In this document: positions 36,620 to 49,006 of the stretch, in pieces | Position numbering within the stretch: the stretch's first letter is position 1 | Layout: each line of letters opens with the position of its first letter | NCBI GenBank assembly: GCA_026120185.1 | Contig: JANUWF010001617.1 | Location: 1 to 64,000 of the forward strand | Source of the DNA: Voacanga thouarsii | Taxonomy: Eukaryota; Streptophyta; Magnoliopsida; Gentianales; Apocynaceae | DNA: 64,000 nt | Reading direction: 5' to 3' | Translations under genes and position numbers: made by a program | The notes under the pieces: model-generated | What the model was told of the DNA's origin: nothing | Seen by the model: the letters and a program-made list of their open reading frames with translations, nothing else | The model's database searches: none

Positions 36620-36710
36620 GCAGGTGTCGCTATGCGTTGGCTGCGGCCATATGAACGGGCGGCGCCGCGGACGAGCACATGCCATGTCGGTGGATGCTCC
36701 GAATCCTCAC
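36620..36710. other. GC-rich island, possible gene shard
   Basis: A short GC-rich patch (GGGCGGCGCCGCGGACGAGC) stands out within extreme AT-rich DNA. A 68-codon minus frame spans it (36630-36836) but matches no family I recognise. It could be the end of a captured exon or a decayed promoter piece. Confidence 0.3.
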
Positions 36711-38133
36711 TGGAGATGACAATGAATAAAATGTTTTTCTGGTCAAAACCAGACAACAACTTGGGCTGAATCTAGCAAAACCATTGAAATTGTATACCCT
36801 TAAACAAAAGTACTTAACAGGAAAATTTTTCCTCATGAAAACAGAGAGAAAGATACTTCGTCGGTCTTAAAAAAAAAATGATAATTTAATAAATGATATA
36901 CAGATTAAAGAATTGCTAATACTTATACAATTATAATAGACAAAGACTATTACAATATTTCTGAATAAAAGTAAATTTTCATTAATTATATTAAGAATAC
37001 ACATATTTAATGAGTCAAAATTTATTAGATAGTTAAAGAAATAATAAATTAAGAATATACGTAATAAATATATTTTTAATTTATAAAATTAATAAATATT
37101 TTAATACAATAAAAATATAAAATTTTAACATTTTCTTACAATATGAGACAACACATGGTTACTACTAAGTCAAAGGTCCGAATATATCTACCCATCCTTG
37201 TTTTTTCCTCACAAAGTTTGGCATTATGTTCCAAATGCAGTGAATATAATTAGACGTCTTTAGGTTTTTATATGCAAGAATGGTGCATGTGAAGCTAGGG
37301 CCAATTGTATGGACCAAACTAACTCAGAAAACATACATATGGATGGATAGACTGAGGTGGCAGTCGTCCAAGGGTTTGTACCGTTAATTTTTATAAATCA
37401 CGGTTTTAAATTTATTTATTAAAATAATAATAATAATAATAATAATAATAATTTATGGGCCATATACTTATTACAATTAATAATTTGAATTCTTCGTGCT
37501 TTTAAGATCAATTAGGTGGGCATCATATAACATTTAATTATTATGCAAATAAATATCAACTGGCATGCCCTACACGGCAAACTCATGAGTCACATTGTCA
37601 AAGTTACTATTATAAATTATGATAATATAAATTTTTTATACATATAATAAAGATCGAATATATAAATATTTTTTATTATTTATTTTTATTAGTGATAATT
37701 CAGATTGACTAACGCATTATACCATAAAAGCTTATAATATTTGTATGCATTAAAATTTTATATATTTTTAAATATAATATGTAATATAAAATTTTAATAG
37801 CAATACAAATTATTGTAAGTATTTTCTTATTTATAGGGCCACTAGTCATTGTACTACATATATCGTTCTCATAGTGATGTAAAACCATTAAGTTGGTAGG
37901 ATTTAATCTTTATTTTACTGTTACTTTATATAAATTTTTATTTTTATTTTTAAAATATCTATTTAATTCTTTTTTATATTAGAAAAGGAATTAAAAACTA
38001 TTTTAGTTATAATAATATCTTTTATTTTAAAAAAGAAAAATAAATAAATAAAAGAGGGGACGTGGGGCCGGTGGCAGAGGGACGCGAGTGTAGCAATTGC
38101 CATCCATTGACCGAAATTGGAGAAGAAAGTCGT

Positions 38134-38169
38134 TAAGAAAAAGAAAAAGAAAAAGAAAAAGAAAAAGAA
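38134..38169. repeat. (GAAAAA)n microsatellite
   Basis: About six perfect AAGAAA hexamer copies on plus. They generate false poly-Phe frames on the minus strand. Confidence 0.9.
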
Positions 38170-39025
38170 AAGATGCCTCATAATTTGGCGGCAAAATGGC
38201 CGAGAGATGCGGGGGAATTGATGGATGGACGGCCACAGATCCTTACGGTATCTTTCTTCGTTGCTTCTCTTTTCTCAACTCTGAACTAACAATTTAACCA
38301 TATGTGGTGGGTTCAACGATTGCTGTCGTTATCTCTCTCAACAACTGCTATCGTACGCCGCTTGAAATTAGAAAAAAAAAAGAAATAATAAATTTTGGAG
38401 TATCATAATAGTTTTAGGATCTACTTTTATTTTTATTAATTAAATATATAAATCGTATAACTCATAACTGATTGAATCTTGTTTGTATTAAATGAATAAA
38501 TTTAATTTTGAAAGTTTAAAAAAAGTATATCTATTTTAATAAATTGAATGTTTATTTTAAAATAAAAATTTTAATATTAAAATTATAAATTATTATGTTT
38601 GTGTGTGGAATTGCAGAAGATTGTTATTGTGATACTTGACAAAGTTATTTTATCACGTGGTACGTTAAATTCAAATAAATTTTTTTAAAAAGAAAATATA
38701 AAAAGTCATCCGAATTCATTAAATTTAGATAATTTCAGATAAATTTATTTAAACTTATTTGTAAGTACTTAATAGATTTTTAAAAAAATAAAAAAATTTA
38801 AATAAAAGTTAATTTATTTAACAAGTTTTATCTTGCATCCTTCATGTAACACATTAATATAAAACTAATACAAATTCGAAACCAAACACAAATTTTTTAA
38901 TTAGCTAATGTTAGAGTTTAATGGGAATACCTTCCTATGTGGTACACCTTCCTAGGAAGACATACCTCTGTCAAATGCCAATCTCCCCTAAGTAAATCTC
39001 TAAATATTCTTTACATCTCCATGTG

Positions 39026-39026
<1 letters not shown>

Positions 39027-39063
<37 letters not shown>
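39027..39063. repeat. (CT)n microsatellite
   Basis: About 18 CT dinucleotides in a row. Confidence 0.95.
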
Positions 39064-39066
<3 letters not shown>

Positions 39067-39188
39067 CACATGTAGAGAACAATCCCTTGTCCTCAACTAC
39101 AACAATATTTATGATCCAATTTTCCCTTTCTTTAGGACAAAATGAACTAAAATCTTTTAATGCTTGAAAAGGATGACATATAATATTA

Positions 39189-39428
39189 CTATCTCTAATT
39201 TAAAATAGCTGTAGTTGTTATACAAATTACATATGTTAAGAAAATTATAATATTTATAAAATTATTTTGAAATTTAAAAATTAATTAATATTATAATTTA
39301 ATAGAGTAATAAATGATAAGAATATAATATAAAAAATACAATAAAGATGTTCTTAATTGCAGAAGATGACAAATAATTTGAAATATAGAAAGTTTCTAAA
39401 AGTATCAATTTTTTTAAAATATAGAAAG
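39189..39428. mobile_element. Possible Stowaway-like MITE
   Basis: Left end CTATCTCTAATTTAAAATAG after a TA and right end AAAATATAGAAAG before a TA form a weak inverted repeat. A second similar end (GAAATATAGAAAG) occurs at 39393, so the right boundary is unsure. Confidence 0.4.
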
Positions 39429-40040
39429 TAATAACTATACTTATATGATTGAATATTTTATGCTTGTTATAAATTATACCATTTTATGTCATAGGACATA
39501 CGGGGATATGTAATAAATCACTACATATAATAATTGATTTAAATATATATTCAGAGAAAAATAATAATAAATAACAAAAAGTATTAAAATATCAGTAATG
39601 TATTGAAATATAATTGTTTAAACATTAATAATCACTCTATACATACAAACAACCTTTGGAGGTGAAAATGAAAAAAATTGTTTTTTGGGCATATAAGACA
39701 ATTAAAGAATATAAAATATTTATATAATTCTGATTTTTATAAAATTATAAACATTCAAAACTTGTATTTTTTGGGAAAATAAAACATATAACTAATATGA
39801 AATTATAATAAGTATAAAATATAAGATTTACTAGGGAGTGTTCTACTAACTTTTATCTCTTTTTTTTTTTAATATCATATATGAAAAAGACGAATATTTG
39901 TATAATTCAACACATAAAGTTGCGTTGGTAGGGTTAAGATAATTAAAAAATGAAGATGGCCCACATGAGTAAATTTTAAAGGGACCCACATGACTCTGGT
40001 AGGGTAGGCACAGGAGTATTAGACACTAGACGTCCAAGTT

Positions 40041-40259
40041 TAGTGTATATATATATATATATAATGGTCTCTCTCTCTTTTTTTTTTTTTTTTTTTGTCT
40101 TCTTTCCTTTACTTTCTCGTTACCTTTTCTCCTCTGCCCCTCACTGACTTCAGTCTTTTCTTACTCGTTCAAGAAAAAGTGTCTGTCCCGGAGAGTTTGT
40201 AGTTGTGGAACTGTAATGAGAGTCATCCAGAGGCCATAATTAACTGGGTTGAGAAGATT
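40041..40259 (+). promoter_or_regulatory. WOX13 core promoter and 5' leader (putative)
   Basis: A TATA-rich element (GTATATATATATAT, 40043-40063) is followed by a CT tract, 20 T, and a pyrimidine-rich leader up to the ATG at 40260. An in-frame upstream extension to 40203 has no ATG, which supports 40260 as the start. The transcription start is inferred only from this arrangement. Confidence 0.5.
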
Positions 40260-43200
40260 ATGGACTGGGATAAGCAACCGCAGCAGCCTCCTCCGCCACC
40301 GTCCGCGGAGGAACTAAATGGGGCGGCAAATAATGGTGGGATGTTTGTTAAAGTCATGACTGATGAGCAAATGGAAGTTCTTCGCAAGCAAATTGCTGTC
40401 TACGCCACCATTTGTGAACAACTTGTTGATTTGCACAAATCTCTTACTTCCCATCATGATCTTGCAGGTTCTTTTCCCGATTCTGTGACCACCCTATACA
40501 TGTGTTCGTGGTTTTCGCAGACTTGCACTTTTCTTGTGAATGTGTGTGTTTTTTTGGGCAGAGTTTTATGCTCATGGTTTTTTGTTTTAGTCAGTTTATA
40601 TAAATGATTTAGGTGAGCCCTTTTCTTGGTTTTGTTGAATCTTGGAAAGGATGCAGTTAGGATCATCTTGTGCTGAATTTCAAGACTTATCTTTTCTCTG
40701 TGTTAACTTTACCCATTCTGAATATTCAAATTTGTTCATAATTGTTTATGATTTCTTACGTTTTCTCAATTTCCACGAGTTCAGTACGAGGAACTACCTT
40801 ATACAAATACGGAAATGTTTCCATAATTTTACCTTTTTAACCCTTTTTCGGGGAGCATAACAGTTCATATTCCCTAGATGGTTCTACTTGGTCAAAGTTT
40901 GAAATTCATTTTATTGTTACTCTGAAGAAGTTCATTCTTCTCTTCCCTTGAACTAGTATTATCCAGTAATTCTTATACTTTACCAATCAAATCCATGACA
41001 GTAAGTATTATACTCAGAAGAAAATTCAAACGGTGATATTCATGAAGGCTCAAAATTACCGTCTTGTTTATCTTACTCTTGACTTGTTTTTCCCAAGATT
41101 TTCCCAATTTAACCAGCTGGTTTTCTTTCCCTGGTTTGTCAAATACTTGCATTTTAATGAACTTCATATCTAAATTCTGCCTTCTCGATGTTGATCAAGC
41201 TGAAGTTTGACTAATATACTTGCATTTTGTGTGGTAGGCATCTAGTGAATGAACTTAGCCTGTCTCTATTAGATGACTGGGGAGTTGAGGGTGGTTAAAT
41301 CATATGCTTTGGATTTTATTCGTCTTCCAAACAACCACCGTCAAAGAAGATGTTTGTTGAAATCCAGAAGCATGTGTTAGGTCTTTCATAGCTTCACATG
41401 ATCAGCCCGCATAATTTGGCCCTCTGAGTACTAAAGCCTCTTGAAAAATGTGGGGCTTTCTTCTAGAAATTACATTCTGGCAGTCATTGTTCCATGATGG
41501 CCTGATGAGGTTTTAACAAGCCAATTGTAGATATTGTCCTACCTAATCAAACCATTAGAGTTCAAATCTTGAGATTCTGATCTTACTTGGATGAAATGAA
41601 ACAGGGCCTCACATATTAACTTTCCCTGTTCTGATGACTGTTTTGCTTGAATCTGCATCTCAAGATGAATTTGGCTGAGGTATAAATTATGCCTGTGCCT
41701 TTCCCATTATTTGATTTTGGTATAGCATGCAAAAGCAATATTCTTTCTAATAGTTTGGATCCTCATTCTGAAATAAGCACCTGCTGTGTAGCATTCGAGT
41801 GTTAACTACACCTACTTCCCAGATTCTGCATAAGAAATGTGAAAATATTTTTGTATAATCTGCCTGGCTCATATATATGAAGTTCTTTCGATGTTGCTTC
41901 AGGAGTCAGGCTGGGAAATCTATACTGTGATCCATTGGTAACATCTGCTGGACATAAAATAACTGGGAGACAAAGATGGACCCCAACACCAGTTCAGCTT
42001 CAGATTCTTGAGCGTATCTTTGATCAAGGGAACGGAGCTCCATCAAAACAGAAGATCAAAGAGATAACTGCTGAATTGGCCCAACATGGTCAGATTTCTG
42101 AAACAAATGTTTATAATTGGTTTCAGAATAGGCGTGCTCGATCAAAAAGGAAGCAACAAGCTGCTGCATCAAACAATGTTGAATCAGAAGTGGAGACAGA
42201 GGTTGAATCACCTAATGAGAAGAAGACAAAACCAGAGGATTTGCAGTCTCCGCATATCCCATCTTCGAGGGCTGATGATCTTTGCTTTCAGAATGCTGAT
42301 GTAAGCTCGGTAATGCATTCTATTGACCCGCGAAGCAGTAAAGCAGAACCTATGTTTCCTTCAGAAAGCAGTTCAAAGCCTGCTGGGAGTTTTGGCCAAA
42401 TGCCCTTCTACGGGAGTATGCTATCGAACCCAAGTATGTTTCTTGTTTATTGTTCTCTCTCAATTTAGACCTGAGTATGCTTCCTTTCCTGCAGAATGTG
42501 CAGAATGTACCAGTCATGATGACGTGCTCTATTTCTCTGATAACATACTCATAAATGAGATGATAAAACTGCTCCTGTGATGATCATGTGACGGATTCCT
42601 GTACATGGTTAAACACCAATATGGAGTGCCTACACATTTTCTGTAGATACTTCTTTTGTTCACATATTTGCGTACTGGCTTGTGCAATCTAGCCTTCAAA
42701 TAATGTTGATCATTATAGAAGTGGGCTTAACATATTAGCTCCCTTGCCTTCTTGTATCATTAGAACATGCATCTGCCATAGAAATTTGAGTTAACAAAAA
42801 TCCATCTCCTTGACTGAGCCAATCGGTTGGTTTTTTGGCAGTGAATATAAAGTTGATTATGGATATCTTTTTCTTTCTTTGGAACCATCTCAGCCACTAT
42901 TTGCAATTTCAAAGTATAATTAATTCTGTACTTTGCAACAAGAGGGCCACTTCTGAGGTTATGGAAGGGACACAAATCTTGTTTCTAGAATTCTTCACTC
43001 ATATTGAGAGGAAAGTAGTGGTTATAATTCTAAATTTCTTATCCAAAGTATCAAAAGATAAATGGCTGATTCTATCATAAATGCTGAAAATAGATGAACT
43101 GTGTCTGTTATATAGCGTATATAATTCTTGTTAATAACCTTCTGGTCTGTATCTGTGTTTGCTATTCACATTACCTGATGAAAAAGCTGTAACTGCAAGG

Positions 43201-43303
43201 GAATTTGATAAATGCAGGAATGGATCAATTACTTGGGAAGATGGAAGTCCCGGAGAGCTATAGCCCTTACCTGCAGGCAGAAGATTACAACATGACAGGC
43301 TGA
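40260..43303 (+). CDS. WOX13: WUSCHEL-related homeobox 13 (WOX13) transcription factor
   Basis: Three exons: 40260-40467, 41903-42433 and 43218-43303. GT-AG junctions and phases agree, giving 274 aa (Arabidopsis WOX13 is close to this length). The N-terminus MDWDKQPQ is followed by a Gln/Pro stretch, then the conserved '[16 protein letters not shown]' block. The homeodomain spans about residues 92-156, with '[20 protein letters not shown]' and helix 3 '[16 protein letters not shown]'. An acidic 'ESEVETEVE' tract comes next. The last splice joins 'LSNP' to '[11 protein letters not shown]', and the protein ends 'EDYNMTG', as in the WOX13 clade (VEDYGMSG in Arabidopsis). There is no WUS box, as expected for the ancient clade. 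It is a nuclear regulator of organ, fruit and callus development. No damage seen. Confidence 0.95.
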
Positions 43304-44178
43304 TAACCTTATGTCCAACCTGCTTCTGAATTATGTTTAACAAAGTTAGACTGGGAGCTGGAACTGAAGACTTTTACTACTCCTTGAGCTCTAGTTTGGC
43401 AACTAATATGCTAATTACATATGGAAGTTGGAAATATATATAGACCAATTCCAGAATACTTTGAGCTAAAGTAGACAACAGTTGTATGTCTTCTACATCA
43501 TTTTCTAGTTTTTCTTCTGATGGCCTTTTCTTGATGTATTTTTGCCTCTTCTTTTATGAAAATTCTGTTTGTGTATTTGAATTCTTGACCCAAGTCATGT
43601 TAATGCATTGCTTACTGGTTGATTTTTCTCATTTGCTTCTTTTCTCCGTTCCTTTTTGCTTCTTCTCACAGCTTGTTAATCGTGAAGAATCCGAGGATTT
43701 GCCCTAAAACTCATCACCTTATTCAACAAGATAGATAAGCAAATATCCATTTTTTAGGTTCAATCTCTGTGGCACAAAAAATAGAAAAGAAATTGAAAAA
43801 ACAATACGAGTTACCAAGCTTGCATTTTCTAACACTTTGGAATTTGAATTAATAATCTATTAAATAGAAAAGATAATATGCTATTAGTATTTCTAGTTGT
43901 CGTACTAGTGATGAGGATTAAAGAATTTCAAACATAATTATTATTATTTTTTTAACAAAATCACAACCGACTTCAAATATGGCTTTAAGTCAGAAGAATC
44001 TTCTTTCAATCTAAATCAAAATTTTAATTTAAAATAATATTAATTTAAATAATTTTGCTCTCAACATATCATATTTTTTATTTAATTAATAATTAAGTTC
44101 ACATTTAATAATATTTTATTAAATTCATCTTAATCTAATCTTTATCCAAGTAAAGTATAAAGAAATTTTATGTTACAC
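43304..44178. other. WOX13 3' UTR and AT-rich spacer
   Basis: The 3' UTR probably extends several hundred bases past the stop. No other coding similarity was found before the hAT element. Confidence 0.45.
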
Positions 44179-47100
44179 ATAACATTGACGAGTGGGCCAG
44201 TTCGGCCCGTTGGGTCGGGCCTAGCCCGATGGCCGAACCGGCCATTATTTACTGGGCCGGTCCTAGGTCCTGATTCAGTTCGAGTCAGGGATAAAAACCT
44301 CTGACCCGCCATGGGCCGGCCTGCACAAACCAACGGCTCTCACATTTTTTTTTTTACATTTCAGTCCTTAAAACGGTTGAAATTGTTTTTTTTATATTTT
44401 AATGCTATATTCTTCTTCATAACCTCCAAAACTCTATAAATACCTCCAAATTCACCCCAAAATTCATCAAACGCTCTCCAATTCTCTCAAACTCTCTTAT
44501 TTTCATTTATCTTTCTATCACAATCCTTAAATCTCTTCATTTTCTTTACAAAAAGTGTTAGAATAAAATTTATTTTTGTATTATACTTTTTCAATTTTTC
44601 AAGAAAATCTTCATATTTTAGAAGATTTTTTAATGGTGAAATAGTGGATACAAGAAGTAAAGCTCCACAAAGTGTTGTTGTTCTTGATCATCAACTAGTT
44701 AGTATTTTTTAATCTTACATTCTTATTTTTTAGCTTTATTAATTATTTATTTGTTTAATTTTTAAGTTAATTTGTTATTTATATTTTTCAATTCTCTTAT
44801 TTCATTATTTGTTAATACTTTATTTTATTTTTTTGAACTTTTATTTGAATTTTGATTGCTTATTTTTTTAAAAAATAATGAATTCAAATCAATATCATCA
44901 TTTTTCTTCATCACAATCATTTGCATATTTTTATTTCAATATAAATCCAGCCTTAAATTTAATAAATAATGAAATAGGTAATGAAGATGAAGGCCCTAGT
45001 AGGCCTAGCGTTAGTATTTCACAATTACGATCAACTCCAACTATTAATCCTAACAAATCTAATATAGGTGAGGATGATGTTGAAACCGCGAATGTTATAG
45101 CTAAAGCAAAAACATCTATGATTTTGAATCTTTTTGAAAAGGATAATGATAATGATAGGGTAACATGTAAAATTTGTAGGGTGGTATATGCACATAAGAA
45201 GGGAGGAGGGACGGGAATGTTAATTAGACATATGAAAAAGTCACATAATAATTGGTTAGACAACCTATTTAAACAACAACAAATACGTACTACATGAGGT
45301 CAAATTATTGTTAATTTTCAATATGATCATAGAAAAAATAGAAGTGAATTTGCTAAAATGATTGTTTAAACTAAATTACCTTTCAATTTTATAGAAAATC
45401 TACATTATAAACAATATATGCAAAATAATTGTCAACCAGCATGGAAAATGATTCCTAGAACAACGTTAAAAATGATATAATAAAGATATATAAAGAAATA
45501 AAAAAGTATTTAGTTGTTATGTTTGATTCTTGTAATTGAAAATTTGCTCTTACTTGTGATGGTTGGACTGCAATTACTAATGAGTCTTATTTGTGCATTA
45601 TATGTTATTGGATAGATCATAATTGATTAGTATAAAAAAGAATTATTTATTTTAAATTTTTTGCATATCCTCGTGTAGGTAGTAGTATAGTTAGAATGAT
45701 TACTCAAACATGTCGTGAATATATGATTTTAAATAAAATTATTTCTATTTCTTTAGATAATGCTTCAAATAATGATTTTGTCATAGCAATTTTGAAAATA
45801 TTATAAATCCTATGTTCTATGGTATTTTATTTCATATTAGGTGTGCTTGTCATATACTTAATTTGTGTGTTAAGGAAGGATATAAATATGTAGATGATAT
45901 TGTTAATATAATTAGAAATGTTGTTTTATTTATTAAAACCTTTCCAATTAAATAACAAAATTTTAAAGCATTACGCCGAGAATAAGGTGTATTTTTTAAA
46001 AAATTTAGATTATATTGTAAAATTAGATGGAACTTAACTTTATCGAGATCTTATTATTTCACTACTAATCATATTCTTCCAACGCTTGCTAAGGTAGCAC
46101 ATATTTTTAGTAAGTATATGGACCATCTCTAATATGGTTATTTTATGAGAAGTATGTTTGAAAAATATAAAAAATATTATGAAGATATTCCTATTTTATA
46201 TTGTATGGCATTGTGTATGAATCATCGAGTAAAAACGGTTGGATTTCATAGTATTATTGAATATTTATATGCAACATTAGATTTATATGAATCACAAACA
46301 CTTAAGCAATGTATGATAAAAGATATAAAAGATAAAACGGTTAAAACTCTATATGATATGTAAAATTTGTATGAGATTGAGTCTTCTTGTTCTGATTCTC
46401 CTAATTTAACTTTAAGTATGCAAGGTTCATCATCATCTAACAGTCACTTTCAACCACCACAAAAATTTACCTCTTCAATTTCATCAGTATTTAATCTATG
46501 GGGTATTATGAAATGTAAAAAAAGATCATCTACCACCTACAACGAGATGACAATTTACGAGATGTAGCCCTTGGTAGAAAATGAGGATCAACATTTTGAT
46601 ATTTGTGGTTGGTGGAAGGTTCATATAAGTCAATACTCTATTTTATCTAAAATGACACGTGATTTTTTTGACACCACCAGTCTTTACAGTGCCATCGGAA
46701 AACGTCTTCAGTGAGAGCGCTTGAACAATCAATGAAAGAAGATCTCGATTGACTTCTCATGCTTTGGAGATGTTAATGTGTTATAATAGTTGGTTCCAAC
46801 CGAATATAGGATGACTAATTTGTGAATTATTGATGATGAATCAAATAATGAATGAGATGAGCCAAGTAATTAGTTTAATATTCTTGTAATTAAGAACTTA
46901 GGATAAGTAATATTATGTATTTAATTTTATTTTTAGAATATTTATTCTATTTTTAAATTTTGATCATTATAATATTTTTAAGAGGTTTAGGCATTAAGTC
47001 CCCATCTTATGTAATATTTATTTTATTAATTAATAAAATAGGTAGGGGTCCAAGCCAAATCCCCCACCACTTCAAGGTGATTTTTTTATAATTTTAAAAA

Positions 47101-47345
47101 ATCGTGTTATTTAAATAATAATAATATAATTACAAAGCAATTGAATATCAAAATTTTTAATCAAATTAAGTAGAAAAAAAAAAAGAGAGAGAATAAGCCC
47201 ACAGGCCAAGGGCCCGGGCCGTGCCAAGCCCAGGACTTCTAGCCCAGGGATCGACACACCTTCCTTTGAGATCGGCCCGCACACCCTGCAAGCTGCTCCT
47301 CAGACCCAACTCGAAATTGTACGGGTCGACTCAGGTATCAATGCT
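44179..47345 (+). mobile_element. Decayed hAT transposon (RICESLEEPER-like), about 3.2 kb
   Basis: Outer ends are GC-rich (GGGCC-rich at 44190-44330 and 47195-47340) and share an inverted CATTGA/TCAATG with weak extension. The flanking octamers TGTTACAC (44171-44178) and TGTTATAC (47346-47353) differ at one base, fitting an aged 8-bp hAT target duplication. Inside, a BED zinc finger (44878-45297) is followed by broken transposase pieces: 'LPFNFIENLHYKQYMQNN' (45377), 'LTCDGWTAITNESY' (45550), 'FHIRCACHILNLCVKEGYKY' (45835), and a dimerisation tail 'VFTVPSENVFSES...LTSHALEMLMCYNSW' (46680-46800). Many stops make it non-autonomous. Confidence 0.8.
44878..45297 (+). pseudogene. hAT transposase N-terminus with BED zinc finger
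   Basis: A 139-codon frame with a low-complexity start and a BED-type finger: 'VTCKICRVVYAHKKGGGTGM' then LIRHMKKSH (C-x2-C ... H-x4-H). The frame stops at 45297 while transposase homology continues in other frames, so this is the first part of a broken transposase. Confidence 0.75.
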
Positions 47346-47403
47346 TGTTATACCCAATATGTCAAATTTCTTTTTCTTTTATTGTACAATTATTTGATGC
47401 ATC

Positions 47404-47695
47404 TGTTATGAAAATAATGGATGTTCATTTTCTTAACAATAGTAAATGGTTGTTCATTTTCTTGAAGATAATGTGACTGTTCTAATACTGTAACTGTTCG
47501 TTTTCTAAAATTATTAAATTCATTTCTTAACCTTTCAAATCTTATATCGAAATCTCTATAAATATGGGTCATATGTAAACAAACGAACAATCAATGAAAT
47601 CGTATTTAAGCGATTCTCTCTTTTCTCTCCTCTTCTAATATCTTTACTTTATAATTTTATATTTACTGATTCTATTTTGAATTAAATTCACAACA
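47404..47695 (+). repeat. 5' LTR of Copia 2 (292 bp)
   Basis: Begins TGTTATGAAAATAATGG and ends TTCACAACA. It contains TATAAATATGGG (TATA-like) and a CTCTCTTTTCTCTCC leader-like segment. It matches the 3' copy throughout with substitutions and small indels. Confidence 0.85.
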
Positions 47696-47835
47696 CGTTA
47701 TCAGTATGAGACTCTACCGAAGTTGTTTTACTGAAAGTTATAATCACGGTAACACTATTGAAGTTTTCTAGAACAAAAGAGGAAGGTAGGTACTTTTTCT
47801 ATTTGATTTTGTATTCACATAGCAAATCTCACCAA

Positions 47836-48898
47836 ACTCAAGTTTGCAACTCTTGATATTATTGGGAAAAACTATTTATCTTTGACACTAGATGCTGAAA
47901 TATATTTAGCTGCAATGGGTCTGGCAGATACCATTGTAGAAGGAAATCCATCATCATCACAAAATAATGCTAAAGCTATAATTTTTCTCCGCCATCATCT
48001 TCATGATGACTTAATGGTTGAATACCTTACCGTGAAAAATTCACTTATTTTGTGGATTAATTTGAAAGAAATGTTTGATCACCAGAAGATGATCGTCATT
48101 CCAAAGGCACGGTATGACTAGATGCACTTACGATTATAAGATTTTAAATTCATTAATGAGTATAATTCTACTATTTTTAAAATTAGCTCGCAGTTAAAAC
48201 TGTGTAGAAAAAATATTACTGATAAGGATATGTTAGAAAAAATTTTCTCTACTTTTCATGCCTCGAATGTACTCCTGTAGCAGCAATATCGAGAAAAGGG
48301 ATTCAAGAAGTATGCAGAATTGATATCTTATATTCTCGTAACTGAGCAAAATAATGAATTATTAATGAAAAATCATGAAGCTCGACCAACAGGTTCTACT
48401 CCATTCTCAGAAGTGAATGATGTTAGAACTCGTAATTTTGGCTCTGGAAGAGGTCGTGGTCGTGGATATGGCCGTGGCCGTGGACGTATATATGGTCGTG
48501 ATAAAAATATTCATTATGATCGCAATAGCCAAAATAAAGTTACGAGAAATAATGACAACCATCAGAAGTGGCAAAAAACTAACGAGAAAGAAAAATGAAA
48601 TGATGTTGTTCCTAAAAATTATAAAGATAAATGTTATCGCTGTGGCATAAAAGGTCATTGGTCTCGTACCTGTCGTACTGCAAAACACCTTGTTGATCTG
48701 TATCAGGCGTCTATTGAGAAGAAAGACAAAAATGTTGAAGTAAATTTTACTCTACAACATTCTCTTCATAATGATGATGATATCAACCTTGATGATGTTG
48801 ATGTTGATGTAACTCATTTGGACGTGGCTGATTTCTTTGAGCATTGTAAAGAAATAATTGAGCATTCGATTGGTGATGGAAGTATCCAAAAGAATTAG
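47836..48898 (+). pseudogene. Copia 2 gag with zinc knuckle
   Basis: Pieces of a Copia nucleocapsid: 'TLDIIGKNYLSLTLDAEIYL', 'DLMVEYLTVKNSLILWINL', an RGRG-rich basic stretch near 48450, and the CCHC knuckle 'CYRCGIKGHWSRTC' at about 48632. Stops at 48121 and 48598 break the frame. Confidence 0.8.
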
Positions 48899-49006
48899 AA
48901 ATTTACTTTCTTTTATATTTTATATTTTTGGCATTGTAATAGTAATTAGCGTTTAAAGTTTTTATTATTTAAATATTTAAATTTATAAATATTTTGTTAT
49001 ACCCAG

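Larger units (their letters stand above)
32171..40040. other. Very AT-rich intergenic DNA, no gene seen
   Basis: Long gene-free stretch with only MITEs, SINE-like pieces and microsatellites (listed separately). Microsatellites not listed elsewhere: (TAA)n at 37424-37451 and a CA/TA run at 34386-34409. Confidence 0.6.

Noticed and set aside
36630..36836. 68-codon minus frame in a GC-rich patch
   Set aside because: No recognisable family; listed only as a composition anomaly.
40203..40259. N-terminal extension of WOX13 (WNCNESHPE...)
   Set aside because: Open but with no ATG; the ATG at 40260 gives the MDWD start typical of WOX13.
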